In this document: positions 11,216-25,300 of the stretch, piece after piece
Position numbering within the stretch: position 1 is the first letter of the stretch
How the letters are laid out: every line of letters begins with the position of its first letter
Made by a program: the position numbers and the translations under genes
DNA from: Cheilinus undulatus
Lineage: Eukaryota; Chordata; Actinopteri; Labriformes; Labridae
Direction: 5' to 3'
Length of the DNA stretch: 64,000 nt
NCBI RefSeq assembly: GCF_018320785.1
Contig: NC_054885.1
Location: forward strand, 8,382,921-8,446,920
Notes under the pieces: model-generated
Told to the model about the DNA's origin: nothing
The model's database searches: none
What the model saw: the letters and a program-made list of their open reading frames with translations, nothing else

Positions 11216-13539
11216 ATTCAGTATATTGACATACAGTTAAAAAAAGTCAAATTATTGTGTTAAGACAACTAAAACCAGAATTAGAGACACATCTGAGACC
11301 TTTAGTGTCCCATGAATACAACCCAAAAGTGTGTCTCAAAGCCATTTTCAGTGGGTCACAGATGTTGGCCCAGGAAAAAACATGATTAAAAGTTTATATT
11401 ATTGTTTTATTTTGAAGGAAATGTCTCAATCTTTTGATCTGTTGCACTTTAATTCAATCTTATGTCCAAGCTTGAGTATTTTTCCTGAGAACATTTGGTT
11501 ATGATTGAACATTTCCAGAAATTTGAGGTTGTGATGTATCAGTGGTCCGTCCTTATATCAAACTAGTTCAGAACATCTGGTCCAAATCAACAGTGCCATT
11601 AAAAATGTCCTTAAAACCTACTTTTGTGCTTCAAACTCCTCCTACCTCCCTGTGCTTGGAACTGCTCTGTTTGTCTGCTTTCTCTCAATAATTTGACTTT
11701 AAAATAAAGCCATAATAAGGACTCCATGAGGCTAGACTGGACTGGACTGGACTGGAGCCTGTGTGCCAGGCTTTGACCAGGAAATTAAACAGCATAAATG
11801 CTAAACATGGCAGAAGTCGTGTTGTTCTGCCTCTGGATCACTGCCAGACTTGTAGAAAGAGCAGCACTTTTTCTCAGAAAAGACAAAGATTGATAATAAA
11901 AGCTATAATATTACCATAAATATAACAAACACGTAACAGACCCTCTGTAATTAGAGACAAAAAAAAAAAAAAAACAAGTGGTTCAGGCCTCAGATTTGGA
12001 TATATATATTTATATATACAGTATATAATGTTTACAACATGAAACACAGATTAAAATACCAACATCAGATACCTCATGTCCATTAGTTGCATTCCAAACA
12101 TTGCAGGTAGAGTCTGTGCCCTTCACTCTTACAGTCATAATAAATGCACAGGCATGTATTCAAATTAACCAAAAATATAGATGTATCATATTTCTTTGTG
12201 TTTCAAACACAATTTCAAGCATAATTGGATATTTACAGTTTTTATACAGAAGATCTGCTGCATAATGTTCTTTTAGACGCTCACAGCAGTATGCTGTACT
12301 GTCTGACTTTCGTCTCATTGGTCAGTAGAGCTGTCCGTCACTACTGTTCCGTCGTTTGATTGGCTGGTGTTCAGTGAAGCACCAGCGCCAGTCTGTGGTA
12401 CCTGGAAGTTCTGGATGTTTTCTCCTGATGGGGTTTTGAACCGGAAGAGTCCGACTATCCTTGTTATCCAAGTCAGTTTGGATCAGTTTCTCTTTTCGTC
12501 GGGCAAAAAACAAAAGACTGGTCTGATATGTTTTAGCTTAGCTTAGCTTAGCACTGAGACAGAAAGCAGGGAGAACCGATTAGCCAAGCTCCAACATAAG
12601 GATGAAAATCAAACTGATTAACGTTATGTTTCCTGTTATTAAACAGGCTACCTAAGCTGTGCTTCCGATTTGGCTTGGTTCATGATTATTTGTTAGAAAT
12701 AGCTAATCCATACTAGCCTCCCCCTGTTAGGGTACCTTCCCAACCCTAAAGCGTGGAGCTAGACTCACTTCAGTCCATTGGTTAGTCAAAAGAATCTTCA
12801 TTTCCTGTTTAACAGCGGTAATAATGAACAAACACAAAATCTGCCTTATTTTGCACTGAGTTACATAACTTTTGTCACCTTTTTAGCCGCTTTTCTCCCT
12901 TATTTTGACATTTGATTACATTGGCGTTAACTGTAAATGGATGAAAGAAGAAGCAGAAAAAAATGGTACGCAAATATATACTTGGGTGTCTGTAAATATA
13001 ACTGGGTGGCCCATCAAAGCATCATCTATGAGTGGGAAACACTAGAAGTATTGTCAAAGTTGAAAATGAAAAACTTAAAACAGAAAGTCTGGTTTAAAAT
13101 GAAAAGAAAATATCCATTATCCTTTAGGATGCAAATCAGGACTGACACTCTCTGTTTCCATGGTTCAGTTTGAGAGCATTGACCAAAAGCTCCATAATAA
13201 AACAAAAAGAGATTAAAAAAGAGAGTTGAATCACTCCGGTTTCACATGGGAAAGGCTATCAGTTCCCTTCTGTTTCCAGTGCTTATGCTAAGCTATGCTA
13301 AAAAAAAAAAAAAATGAAACCACTGATCATTGTCTGTAGGTAAGATGACAAACAAGCGTTCTTGGACTGGTCCTTTAACCTGCCCGACATCATCACTTTA
13401 CTCTTTACAATGAGATGAAAACATCACGATCTGATGCCATGACGATGGAGAGCACCATATGAAAAAGTATGTCTGACCATCACAGACCACAGTAAGTTAG
13501 TCTTATCTGAGAGGCACCTGTGACATCACTGTGAGGTCA
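11216..13539 (-). other. 3' flank and probable 3'UTR of nr1d1
   Basis: No coding region is visible. The part nearest the nr1d1 stop codon is presumably its 3'UTR, but I could not choose a poly(A) site. Short simple repeats occur: (ACTGG)n near 11735, an A-run near 11960, TA-rich sequence at 12000-12030 and (AGCTT)n near 12535. No thyroid hormone receptor exon is seen on the + strand, although THRA lies tail-to-tail with NR1D1 in mammals. Confidence 0.4.
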
Positions 13540-16331
13540 TCAGGTGTCGATGCGGAAGGACAGCAGCTTCTCAGAGTGCATGTTGTTGAGCGTCCGCAGG
13601 TCGGGCAGCTTCAGGAGGAGTTTGGTGAAGCGGGACGAGTCCACATTGTGGTTGTTGTGATCGTCGTCGACTGCTGACTTCATGATCAGCGAACGCAGCG
13701 CTCTGATTAGGTTCTCCTGCAGCTGCTCCACTGATGCCACGTCCTCGATACCAGACCGGTCTGAAGAGAAGAAAATGAGAAACTCACGTCTTAGTTATGG
13801 AGAAAAGTCAATGCCAAAAATGGATACAAGTTAATTGATTTATGATTACAGTGCCTATAAAAAGTATTCATCCCCTTTTAATGATTTCATAAATCATGGT
13901 CAGTCATGGTTATCCTCCACCTTTACAAGCTTTCCTGGGTCAGCTGCCAAGAAGCATCCCCACAGAATGATGCTGCCTTCACTGTGCTTCTGCTTTATAG
14001 GTAATGTATTTGTTTTACACATGCTTGCAACAGTGTCTAAGAGATGCAGGGGTTCAGATAATAAAGAAGCAGGACTCCGCCTCTCCCATCCTCCTCACCT
14101 GCAGACACCAGCACCACGGCGGTGAACAGTCCCAGCTCCTGGGCGTTCAGCTCCAGTGCTGCCAGTTTGTGGCTGAAGTCAAACATGGCTCCCAGCAGCT
14201 CGTTCATCCCCATCGCCTGCAGCTCTGCCAGGCTGTAAGTGGCACCGGAGATGAATGTCACTGTCTGCTCTTTGACATTGAACAGGGAGGCAAAGCGCAC
14301 CATCAGCACCTGGGAAAGAAGAAGAAAGAATTAGCTGCAGTTTTTTCTTTTCTATGAGTATAGATCTGACATATTCACTTTGTATTTAATTAGCTTAAAT
14401 GGGGTGTCATGTCTATTCTGAAGCTAGGGTACTGAGGTACAGATTCATGTTAGCCATACAGGCATTAAAGTGGAAACAATCTACACATCTAAATATGCTG
14501 TGTCCTCTAAAAGAAGTAAAACTGCAGCTGTCATACCTCAAAGGTGCCTGCCTTGAGCAGGGTGACCTGGTCGTTCTGGGACAGACAACTGAATCCTGGG
14601 ATATGTTTGGCGAACTCCACCACCTCCCTGACAGCAGGGGTGAAGGACATTGAGAAGTCCTCCCAGATCTTCTGGGGGGTTTTACCAGGGGGTGCGTAGG
14701 GCTGCATGTTCATCGGACAGGCCTGCAGAGAGAAGAGGGGTCCATCAGTTCACCTGAACATCAACCGTCTGATCACAGACTGTGACTGGGAATATCACCA
14801 ACATCTTACAGTCAGATTCTGGTTCAAAACTCTCCCTTCTGGTGATGGCATCCAGTGGAATATTAAAAAAAGGCACAACTGTTATTTTGTCCCTTCTTAC
14901 AATTCCCTCATTTTGGAGCTGAAAATTGTATCATACTATTATTGGGTTCTAATGTTGATAATATAGATTTACACCACTTTTAACCCCCGCCCCTACAATT
15001 TTGCCACTATTACTTGCCACATTTAATCAAATTTGCACCCATTTTCACCTCTTTTTCCTGATTTTGCCACTTCATACCAATTTGCCACATTTCAACCCAT
15101 TTTCATCACTTTTTCCCACCATTTCTTGCCACTTTAGACACCTTATTTCTGCCTGTTTTTGCTACTTCTAAACCAGTTCTTGCCACTTTCCACCCATTGT
15201 TACTTCTGTTGAACCATTAATGCCACTTTCAGCCCCTTTTCCCCACTTTCTATGCCCATTGTTGCCCATTTAAACAAATTTTCACCAGTTGATATGCCAA
15301 TTGAACCCATTAAGAGCGATGTATACTACGGCACAAATTAATAAAAAAATGTTTTACTTTGATTAGAGTAATTATCATTCAGGTAAAAATGTAGTCAAGT
15401 TTCATCATTAAGGGCATAGCATTGTAGCTAATGTAGCAAAAGCCCCCAAAGCTCATGGAAATCCATACTAACACAACAATGAAGCTAACTTTAGCTATAT
15501 AAGCTACGCTATCTACATGGCTAACATAACTCTAGCGCTTTAGCTGCATGTGCTAAAGCTAACTTAGCTAACATTAGCTACATAGCTAGCATAGCTATGT
15601 TAGCTTTACGTCAGCTACATAGCTAGCATAGCTATGTTAGCTTAAGCTAAAGGTATGTTAGCTTTAAATAAAATTTGCTTATTCTGTAATGTTTCCAGTT
15701 CTTTCACATGGTGTTATCCTAACCTATCTTAAGTATTTGGAGACTAATTCCTGATTTAGCTTTGCAGAGACTTTAACCAGAACAGGTTGGTTATGTTCAC
15801 TAATTCCAGTGGCAGGAACGGTGCTAATAAACAAAAGGATAGGGGTGAGCATTAGAAGAGGAAGAGGTTGTGAAAAGTTTAGATATAATTTCAGACTTGT
15901 TCTTACCAACACTATCCCTGTGCGGTTCTTCATTGGACAGTTCTGCCCCTGGTCATCAGGCCCCTCTCCACCAATCAGATTACTGTTATGAAGGCCTCTC
16001 TTCCCGTTGACATGGTGATGATGTGTGATGTTTCTGCTGTTGTCCTGCTGCAGGTAGCGCCCTGTCCCCAGGTTATTGTTATGGTGGTAGATAGTATTGA
16101 GGCCGTTGGCGTGGTAACCGTTGGGGCACCTGTTGGATCCCCAGTGCTCCGCCTCTTTGTTGCTGTAGTGGGCGTGGTTATTCTGCTGCTGAGTCGGTGC
16201 ATGTGGATTGGCCAGCTTGTCGTGAGCGTAAAGGAAGGTCTCACGGTGAGCACGGGCGATGGCGCTGATGGTGGAGTCCAACCCAGGGCTGGGAGGAGGT
16301 GAGGAGGAGGGAGAGGGGCTCTGACAGGGGA

Positions 16332-16362
<31 letters not shown>

Positions 16363-19300
16363 GGGTGAGGAGGAGGTGGCAGGAGCAGGAGGAGAGGGGG
16401 AGGATGGAGCCATAGGCAGGGCTGAGGGTGGAGGCTGGGGAACGATGGTGACACCCGGGCATGGAGAGGAAGAGGAGGAGGAGGATGAGGAGGAGGAGAT
16501 GCTGGCGAGCTGGAAGTCGTTCTGCAGCTGGTTGTTCACCATGTTGTTCATGGCGCTCTGCATCTCAGCCAGCATCCTCTGCTTCTCACGTTTAGGAATC
16601 CGACCGAAACGAACCGCTGTGGATGGAGAAGAGGAAGAGATGTCATGAATGATCAAAGGAGGGGGCATTAAATGGAGCAAATATCTATCTTTGTTTATCT
16701 CCCTCCCAAAACAGATTTTATTCTACCTTTCCTCACGCATCTTTACATTCTTGGGTTTGTATTTTAGCTTGGTCAGGAGGTTAGCAGTAGTCCTGTGTTG
16801 GTCTGTTTTCTTTAGGTTACTTCTTTTTGTTTGGCAGTCAAATATTATGTCATGTCAAATCATATCATGTCATATGTCATATCATAACAAGTCATATATC
16901 CTATGTCATGTCATGTATCATATGTCATGGCATATGTCATATTTCATCTTGTTATGTCATGTCATACCATATACAATGTGTCTGATCATGTCATTTCATG
17001 TCATGTAATATCATCTTGATTTTCTTTTCTTACACTGATAGATTTTTTTTAAAGCGTTCTAGTTATAGAATGACAGGAAAGTGGACAGGCAGAAAAGGTT
17101 TTAAAGACAGACAGATGGGAGATCAGACAGAAAGGTAGAGAGGAAGGTATACAGACAAGTTTGCTTTTAGATGTATAGATGTGCACATATGAACGTGAGT
17201 GCTCACCATCCCGGCTCATGCCCACTGACAGGCACTTCTTAAAGCGACACTGCTGACAGCGGTTTCTGTTGATCCTCATGATGGTGCAGCTCTCGTTCTT
17301 CAGACACTTTTTATACTGAATGTTCTGCTGGATGCTGCGACGGAAGAAACCCTGCAGACAGACAAACAAAGGGATGTAGACAGTCAAAGGTCAGGTTTTC
17401 TCAACATATGCAGCGTGATGCCTGTAATGTTTGTTACTGTTTCATTAGTTCCAATTAAAGCGATAGCTTCTGATATTACTGATACAGAAAGTTACAAACT
17501 AAACTCATTCAATTAGAGTTACTGCATGGTTATTTTCATTTTCATGTTGTTAAGATCATGCTCACTACCAGTGTAAATGTACAGTGAATGCATGATAAAT
17601 ATCTCACCTTGCAGCCTTCACATGCATGAACTCCGTAATGGAAACCTGAGGCCACATCTCCACACACCTTACACAGCAAGACCATGCCATTCAGCTCTGA
17701 AACACAAACACACATCAGGATGATTAGTTAAAGCAGTGGCTGGAGTATTTATTAGAAGAAAATCCAAATTAGGGGGCTCCACGTTTAAATACTTAGATAC
17801 TTTCAGATCCCATGTGTTTAGCACAATACTATCTGTTGTTTTGTCGAACATTAGTAAGAAAAAGTAGAGACAAATAAATACATACGAATTACATGTGAAA
17901 TCCATGCAAAGATACAGCACATGAACTTAGTTTCAGGTCATCTGTGTATTTCTGAGATTTAACAGTTATAAAGTACTGATAATCAGTGTGCAGGTAGTTT
18001 CTTACTGGTCAGACTGGCCACAGACTTGCTTGGAGATGCCCTCAGAGATCCTCCGTCATCCCGCCCGCGAGGTGAGCCTCCTGCTGAAGAGGAGGCCGAG
18101 GAGGAGCCATCGTCTCCCGCAGAGCCCGAACTGGAGCCGCTGCTGAGGAAGGAGGGAGTCAGCGAGGATGAGGAGGTGAAGCTGGGCTGGGAGTTTGAGT
18201 TCTCGCTGTACATGGAGACCGGACTGGTTCGGGGTGGGGAGCCTCCACAGGAGCCCACGTAGGAGATCACACCTCCTGAAAGGACATACTGAGTTGAGTG
18301 CTAATGATCCACAACTGATGATATGATATCTTAGCATAAAATGTAAAAATTAATTGATCTTGGCTTATAAACATTTTCAGTACTGACACACCCAAGGGTA
18401 AATTTTTGATGCTGCACGTAGGCACAGTTTCACAGTACCTTGAAATAACCATTATGTGACATGGCTGAAATATTAGTCCAAAAATGTATTTGTATTATAC
18501 AGACATGTTGACCTTACGGGAAATTATGCCCATGCATGCACTTAATACTTGGTTGGGGCTCCTTTTGCACAAATTACTACATCTATGTGACGTGGCATGG
18601 AGGCCATCAGCCCGTGGCACTGCTGGGATGGTATGGTAACAGCCTTCAGCTCGTTAGTATTTTTGAGTCTGGTGTCTCTTATCATCCTCTTGACTTTTCC
18701 CTGGAGATTCTCTATGGGGTTCAGGAACTTTTAGACAAAGAACATATTAAAATGGAGGCCTAAAACACCATAAATGTTACCTTAAACTGCTGCAAATGTT
18801 TCTAAATATGCAGAGGCAAAATCCACTCCTTTGCTTTACTATAAAGTTCAAAGAGGAAGACAACAGAAGTTCAGCAGCTGTTCTAAAACCAGCTCATTGA
18901 CCTCACACTGCCATGCATGAGGAGCCCCGCGTGTGGGCTGGGCAAAGGGGGAAAAAGGGGGGGGAGGAGATTTATGCAGTGGATGTCCGACTGTTTTCCT
19001 GTAACCATGGTGTCAAGTGGGCAGAGAGGGGAGGTGGTTCAGTAGTAAGAGTTCAACAACAAAACAGCTTTCTAGGAATTTTGGGAACAGAAGGAGGAGG
19101 GACAAGCCTGTCAGAGCGAGGAGAATCCTCTTCCCTCTTGAAAGCACAAGGCAGTTCAACAAAAGTGAAAGATCATTCATAAGGATTGCAATCCCTCTGT
19201 AGATAGTAAAATCAGAGCTTATCTTAATAATTTATATACTGCTGACTACATGAATTTGTAATAATACATCTTCATTTATCTGTTCATCTTCTTAATAAGC

Positions 19301-22300
19301 TTTCTGGGAAATTCTCTGTGCCACAAATAAAAAGTAGCAGGGAATCCAATCACCCTGGAGAAGTCAATCTGGGTGCATTTTGCACCAAGAATTTGAATGA
19401 AACGTAGCTTCATGTTTTTAAATGATGCTTAATGAGAAGAAGAGCAGACACGGTGATGACTGAAAGATTCCAGCAGATGGTAAAATTCAACTCCCCTTAA
19501 AGATGCGATGACATACAGCAAAAACAGACTGATCAACAGTTGGAAACCACACCCACACAGATGAGTGATCCTCCCCTCTGTGACATAAAAATCTGTTGCT
19601 AGGTATTATTTACAGTGCTTATAAAAGTATTCACCCCCTTTATGTTTTCCCATTTTGTTGATTTTATAAATCAATCATGGTCAATATAATTTGGCTTTTT
19701 CAACAAAAAACAAAACAAAACAAAAAAATCATCTTTAATGTCAAAGTGAAAACAGATTTCTACAAAGCAATGCCGATTAAACAAAAATATGCAAAGTGAA
19801 ATAAGTGACTGCACAAATATTCAAAGTGACTGACCTAATTTAACTGATTTCCAGCCAACTGGTGCTAGTAGTCTCAAGGTTAGTCAACCTGAGAGCAGTG
19901 AATGCATCTCAACTGACTATAGTATAAAGACACCTGTGTCTTGAAGGTCAAGTCACTGGTTCATCAGTATTCATGGCGACCATTACACCATGAAGACAAA
20001 AAAAACACCCCAAGCATCTAAGAGAAAAGGTTGTTGAAAAGTACAGGTCAGGGGATGGATACAAAAAAGTTACAAGGCACTGAACATTCCCCAGAGTTCA
20101 GTTATAAAGAAATAGAAGGACTGTGACACATGCGTAAAGAGAAAGCCAGATTAAATCTAGAATAGAGTTCCGCAAAAGGCATGTGGGAGACTTCATCATC
20201 ATGTGGAAGAGAGTTCATCAGTCTGAGGAGACCAAAAGGGTGCTTTTTTGCCATGAGACATGACGGTATGTTAGGCACATCACCACAAACACACCATCCA
20301 CACTGTGAAGCACAGTGGTGGCAGCATCATGCTGTAGGGATGCTTCTCAGCAGCTGGCCCTGGAAGGCTTGTAAAAGTAGAGGATAAAATGAATCCAAGA
20401 GGACAATCTTATCCATCCATCCATCCATCCATCCATCCATCCATCTTCTGCTTATCTGGGGTCGGGTCACGGTGGTAGCAGGCGACACAATTCAACCCAG
20501 ACGTCCCTGTCTTTCCAGTTCCTCCTGAGGATTCCAAGGTGCTCCCAGGCCAGATGGGATATATAATCCCTCCAAGTTCTGGGTCTGCCTCAACATCTCC
20601 TCCCAGTAGGATGTGTGCAGAAGACCTCCATAGGAAGGCACCCAGGAGGCATCCTGATCAGAGACCTGAACCACCTCAACTGGCTCCTTTCGACAATCTA
20701 ACTATGGCTTGGGAGAAGATTTCTTTTCTGGTGAGACAATGACCCATGAAAACTGTAATTAAAATGGTTTAAAGACAAGGTCAAAACCCAGACCTGAATT
20801 CAATAGAGAATTTGTGGCTAGACTTGAGAGGGGTTGGTCACATGGTTTGGGGTAGTTAAAAGGTACTTCTAGCAATATAAATAAGAGATGACTGTGGTCT
20901 ACAAATGAAAAGACTGCAAGCCAACTGCAACATGGACACCAAAAGACTTCTTGTACTTCTCCTGGTTTTCTACATACTAACATTACACAAGGTGTTGCTC
21001 CATTTGATCTCGTAAGTGGCTAAAACCTATAGTTTCTGGGTTCCACCTTTTCTTAAACTGTATCAAACATGGCACAACTCAGGAACTTGGAGCTTTCAGG
21101 GAATGAATGAAAATTAGCACAAACAGGCCAACAGAAGAAGCAACAAGATCATCTCTCTTACTTAAATGTCAATAAAACAGATCCTTTCTTAAGTAATTCT
21201 AATGTCAGCTTAGGCTTAGGCATGCTACACATGCGTCCCTGCTCAAACATTGGTGCTCTGTTAATTGAATGAATGTAGTTGCAAAGGGAGCTCATTTACA
21301 GCACAGACAGACATGAGGACTCTGTAAGTGGATTTAATACAGACTGTGATGGATACTTATTTGTATAGTGTGAATGTACAGTATGGCCACACAGGTACAG
21401 CAGGTGACACTCCACCTGCTGCATGAGTCTCAACTGAAGTCTGCTCTCTCCTGCTGCAGCAGCAGTCCCTCTCTCTGTGTTTCCCACGTGTCTCTGTTGC
21501 ACGTGAATCCTGATTTCTGTCTGCACGCCTGTCTGAGAGGTGATAAAATGCACACGCACACCCACAACACAGACGTTTGCTTCCATCCAGACGAATGCTG
21601 CTGCTGCAGTGAGAGCACACTCATAAACACAATAAACACAGCCGATGAGTCAGACTGACATCGACACGTGCAACTGGAGATGATTCAGTTTTATCATGCT
21701 GATGGTTTTGGTTTTTATTCTTGTCATGATGCGTGATGTTATAAAGCAGCTTCAATTATGAGGCTTTTAGAAGAAGCACATTATTAACCCTCACGTGTCT
21801 CAGATGCTTACAGGAAATTAGATTTTGTTGTCTCTCTTGCAATAACATATTCTTAAAGGTTTGCAAGTACTGTATTATGAGACAAATACTAAGAGAACTC
21901 TGTATAAATTGCACAAATACATTAGCAGTGTTTGAGTACTGATATGTTCACAATGTATTGTGCTATGTAGAGAGTTTCCCTGCAATTTTTTGGTATATAA
22001 ACCTACGAATTACACAATAATGGCTGTCTAGGGCTTGTATTTTTGTTGATGTAGTCCTGAAAAATGGTTGACATGATGTCAGAATTTTAGAAATAGATAT
22101 ACACTAGTAAAATCAAACCGTTTTAAAAGTGCAATTGCAACAAAATAGTAGTAACTGGCACCCAATCCCAGATGTTTATGCTTGCCTATGGCAACAATGG
22201 CATTTCTAATGCAATTAAAGCAGTGAGTTGGAGTTTGCCTGCAGTGTCTGATGGATTTATTCCTCTCTTATGCAGATGTCTTCTGAACAGGTTTACATTT

Positions 22301-25300
22301 TTAAAGCATTTGTATTTGCAACACTAATAATCCTTTAAATTGTTGGTTTTTTTGTTGTTGTTTTTAAAACCAGGTATCAAATGTTTTGACAACCTCAATT
22401 TACTCTGATTGATGTCAGCATCAATTCATTTTTACTACAGTCAGATAAAAATTTAGTGTTCTTCTACTGTAACAATCCTATAATAAAAAAGATGCTCATC
22501 AAGAAAACCCAATATCCAAAAAAGTTGGTACACTTTAATGAAAATAGAAACAGAATGCAATTGTTTGCAAGTCTCATAAACTCAGATTTTATTCACAATA
22601 GCATTGATGGTGCTGTCATGATAGCACCATCCTAGATCTGAAAGCTGCCAGGGCCATAAGCCAGTGATCATCAACTGGCGGCCCAGGGGCCACATCAGGC
22701 CCCCCACGCCTTTCCATCCAGCCTTAAGAACCACTATCAAATTCAGAACATGAGCAGAGGAAAAAATATGTTGTGGGATTTCAGGTATCCTTTTTATTAT
22801 AACTCTCTACAGCTAGCCTATATAAGAAATAGTTTAATCAGGAATGACTTTATGTTTCATCTATTTGTCAGAAATCCACCTGTCAGCTGTTAGCAGCATT
22901 TAAACCTCATGGTAAATAAGCAATTGTCAGTCCATTCTTGGTAAAAACTGACATTTTTTCGGGAAACGTTTGGCTTCAGTTGTTTTGGGAGTGCAATTTT
23001 CCTGCTTGTGTTTTTCACTAATCACTACACAGCATATTAGCGTCAAACCCAAAAACAGCCAACCACAGAAAAATTTGGCTAAAATATCTCAGTCGCCCCC
23101 TTGTGGCTGGCTGTAATATAGGGACTGATCTCACTGTTAGAGCCTAAAAATCACATATATTTGAAAGAAAATATCTTTAAAATATGTTAGACAATTTTGG
23201 ATATTTCTTTGGTTAATTTGAAAGTTCAGCCTTTAGAGTAATCGTTTACAGAAAAACTGACCCTTGTAAAAATGTAGCTGATGACCCCTGCCTTAGGCCC
23301 TAATACAACCCTGCACCATCGGAGATGCAGTATCTTGGAGCGTGCTCTGATAACAAGCTGGATGCTCTCACTCCTCCTCATTTAAAAAGAATTTCAAATT
23401 TTTGATTTATCTTACCACAGAACAGTTTTCCATTTTACCTCAGTCCATTTCAAATGAGCTTTAGCCTCGAGAAAATGGCAGCATTTCTGGATTAGTACAC
23501 ATGTGGCTTCTTCTTTACATGATAACCTGCATTTTTGGATGGTATGGCATTTCTGGAAGTGTTCCTGAGACCGTGCGGTGATTTCCAGTTCAGAATCATG
23601 CTTGTTTTTTAATGGAGTGCAGCCTTATCCCTTGCACATGTAGATTTCTACAGATTCTCTGAAGATTTTACTGAGATTATTCCACAATTTTAGATGCAAT
23701 TTTTCCACAGATTGGTGAACCTTTGCCTGTCTTCACTTCTGAGAGACTCTCTCTAAAATATTCCTTTCATAGCCAATTATGTTACTGACCTGTTGCAAAT
23801 CAGCCAAATTACTTGCAAAATGCTCTTCCAGCTGTTTTGCACTTACTTTTCTAGCCTTTTGTTGTCCCCGTCCCTACTTTTTTGACATGTGTTGCTGCCA
23901 TCAAATATAAATTGAGCTAATATTTTCATGAAATGTCTCAGTTTCAACATCTGATATGTTGTTTTTGTATGGGTTTATGGGTTTTGACTATCATTGCATT
24001 CAGTTTTTGTTCACATTTTACACAGCGCCCCAGCTTTTTTGGAATTTGGGGTGTATATCACGCAGTACAAGAAGAATTAAGTAACAGTATCACACAGTAC
24101 AATACAAGAATAATATGCAGTCGTGCTCTGCTGCTTCATGGCGGTAATAAAACATGTGCTACTGTAAAAGTATAAATAAGTTTCTGTATGAGAAGAACAG
24201 ATTTGTGTCAGTAATATTTCTCTCCCTCCCTTCTGCAGACTCTGGGGATGTGTGTCTGAGTGTGTGTTTGTGTGCGTGATTCTCTCTGTGTCACGCCCCT
24301 GGAACACGTGAGCCGTCCACACAGCAGACTCTGCAACGGGACTGGCTCGAGTCCGGCCCGCCCACTCACACACACCTCCCCCTCCCACTGCAGCACTCTC
24401 ACGTTTCCTCCATTCATCACAACACACATATGGAGGCTGGACTGATACACTTGTGAGGACTGTCAGTGGTCCCTGTTCTATGATTAACCCTCAAACAGCC
24501 CTATAAGGCAGTCAGGAGTGGACCTACTGTACTCATTCTGACAGTGTGGACTCTACAGCACATACAGATCCAGATAAAGGGCGTGTGGAGGGATCGAGGA
24601 TGTTCAGGGAGGGGAAGTACATGTGACTGAATGTCCCACACTGTACTCAAAGCATCAATGAATCACAGAGAGGTTTTACTGCCTCGTTCGAAGACTCTGA
24701 ACCCTCAAGAACCCTCAAAAACCCTGCAAAAATCATCTATTAATACCTTTAAAACACTATTTAGTCATTGTTTATCTTTGATAATAGAATTAAAATGATC
24801 TTTATTTGATTACATGACTTAATTGATGATTTTTTTAAGAATACATCAACATTTTTTTGGTGTAATTTTCTAAATTTATTCATGAATCACAAAAAATCAA
24901 CAACAAATTTGAGACACTAGTCAGGTCTTACTTGTTTAAATGAAAAAAAATAACAGGAAATACACAATATGGACAAAAAAAGTATTTGGCCACCCCAGTT
25001 AATTATTGAATTCAGGTGTTTCAATCAGACTACAGGTGTATAAGATCAAGTACCTAGCCATGCAGTCTCCATTTGCAAACATTTGTGATGCAAAATGGGT
25101 CGTTCTGAAGAGCTCAGTGACCTTAGGCGTGGCACTGTGATGGATGCCACCTTTGCAATACGACTGTTTGTGAGTTTTATCCCTGCTGGATACTCCACGG
25201 TCAACTGTAGTGGTATTATTAGAAAATGGAAGAGTTTAGGAACAACAGCAGCTCAGACCATGAAAAATCCCAAAGCGGAAATCTTGTGAAAAGCCTTACA

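Noticed and set aside
15975-16454. 159-codon minus-strand frame and 104-codon plus-strand frame
   Set aside because: Both lie over nr1d1 exon 5 in other frames; the nr1d1 frame has conserved receptor sequence and correct splice phases.
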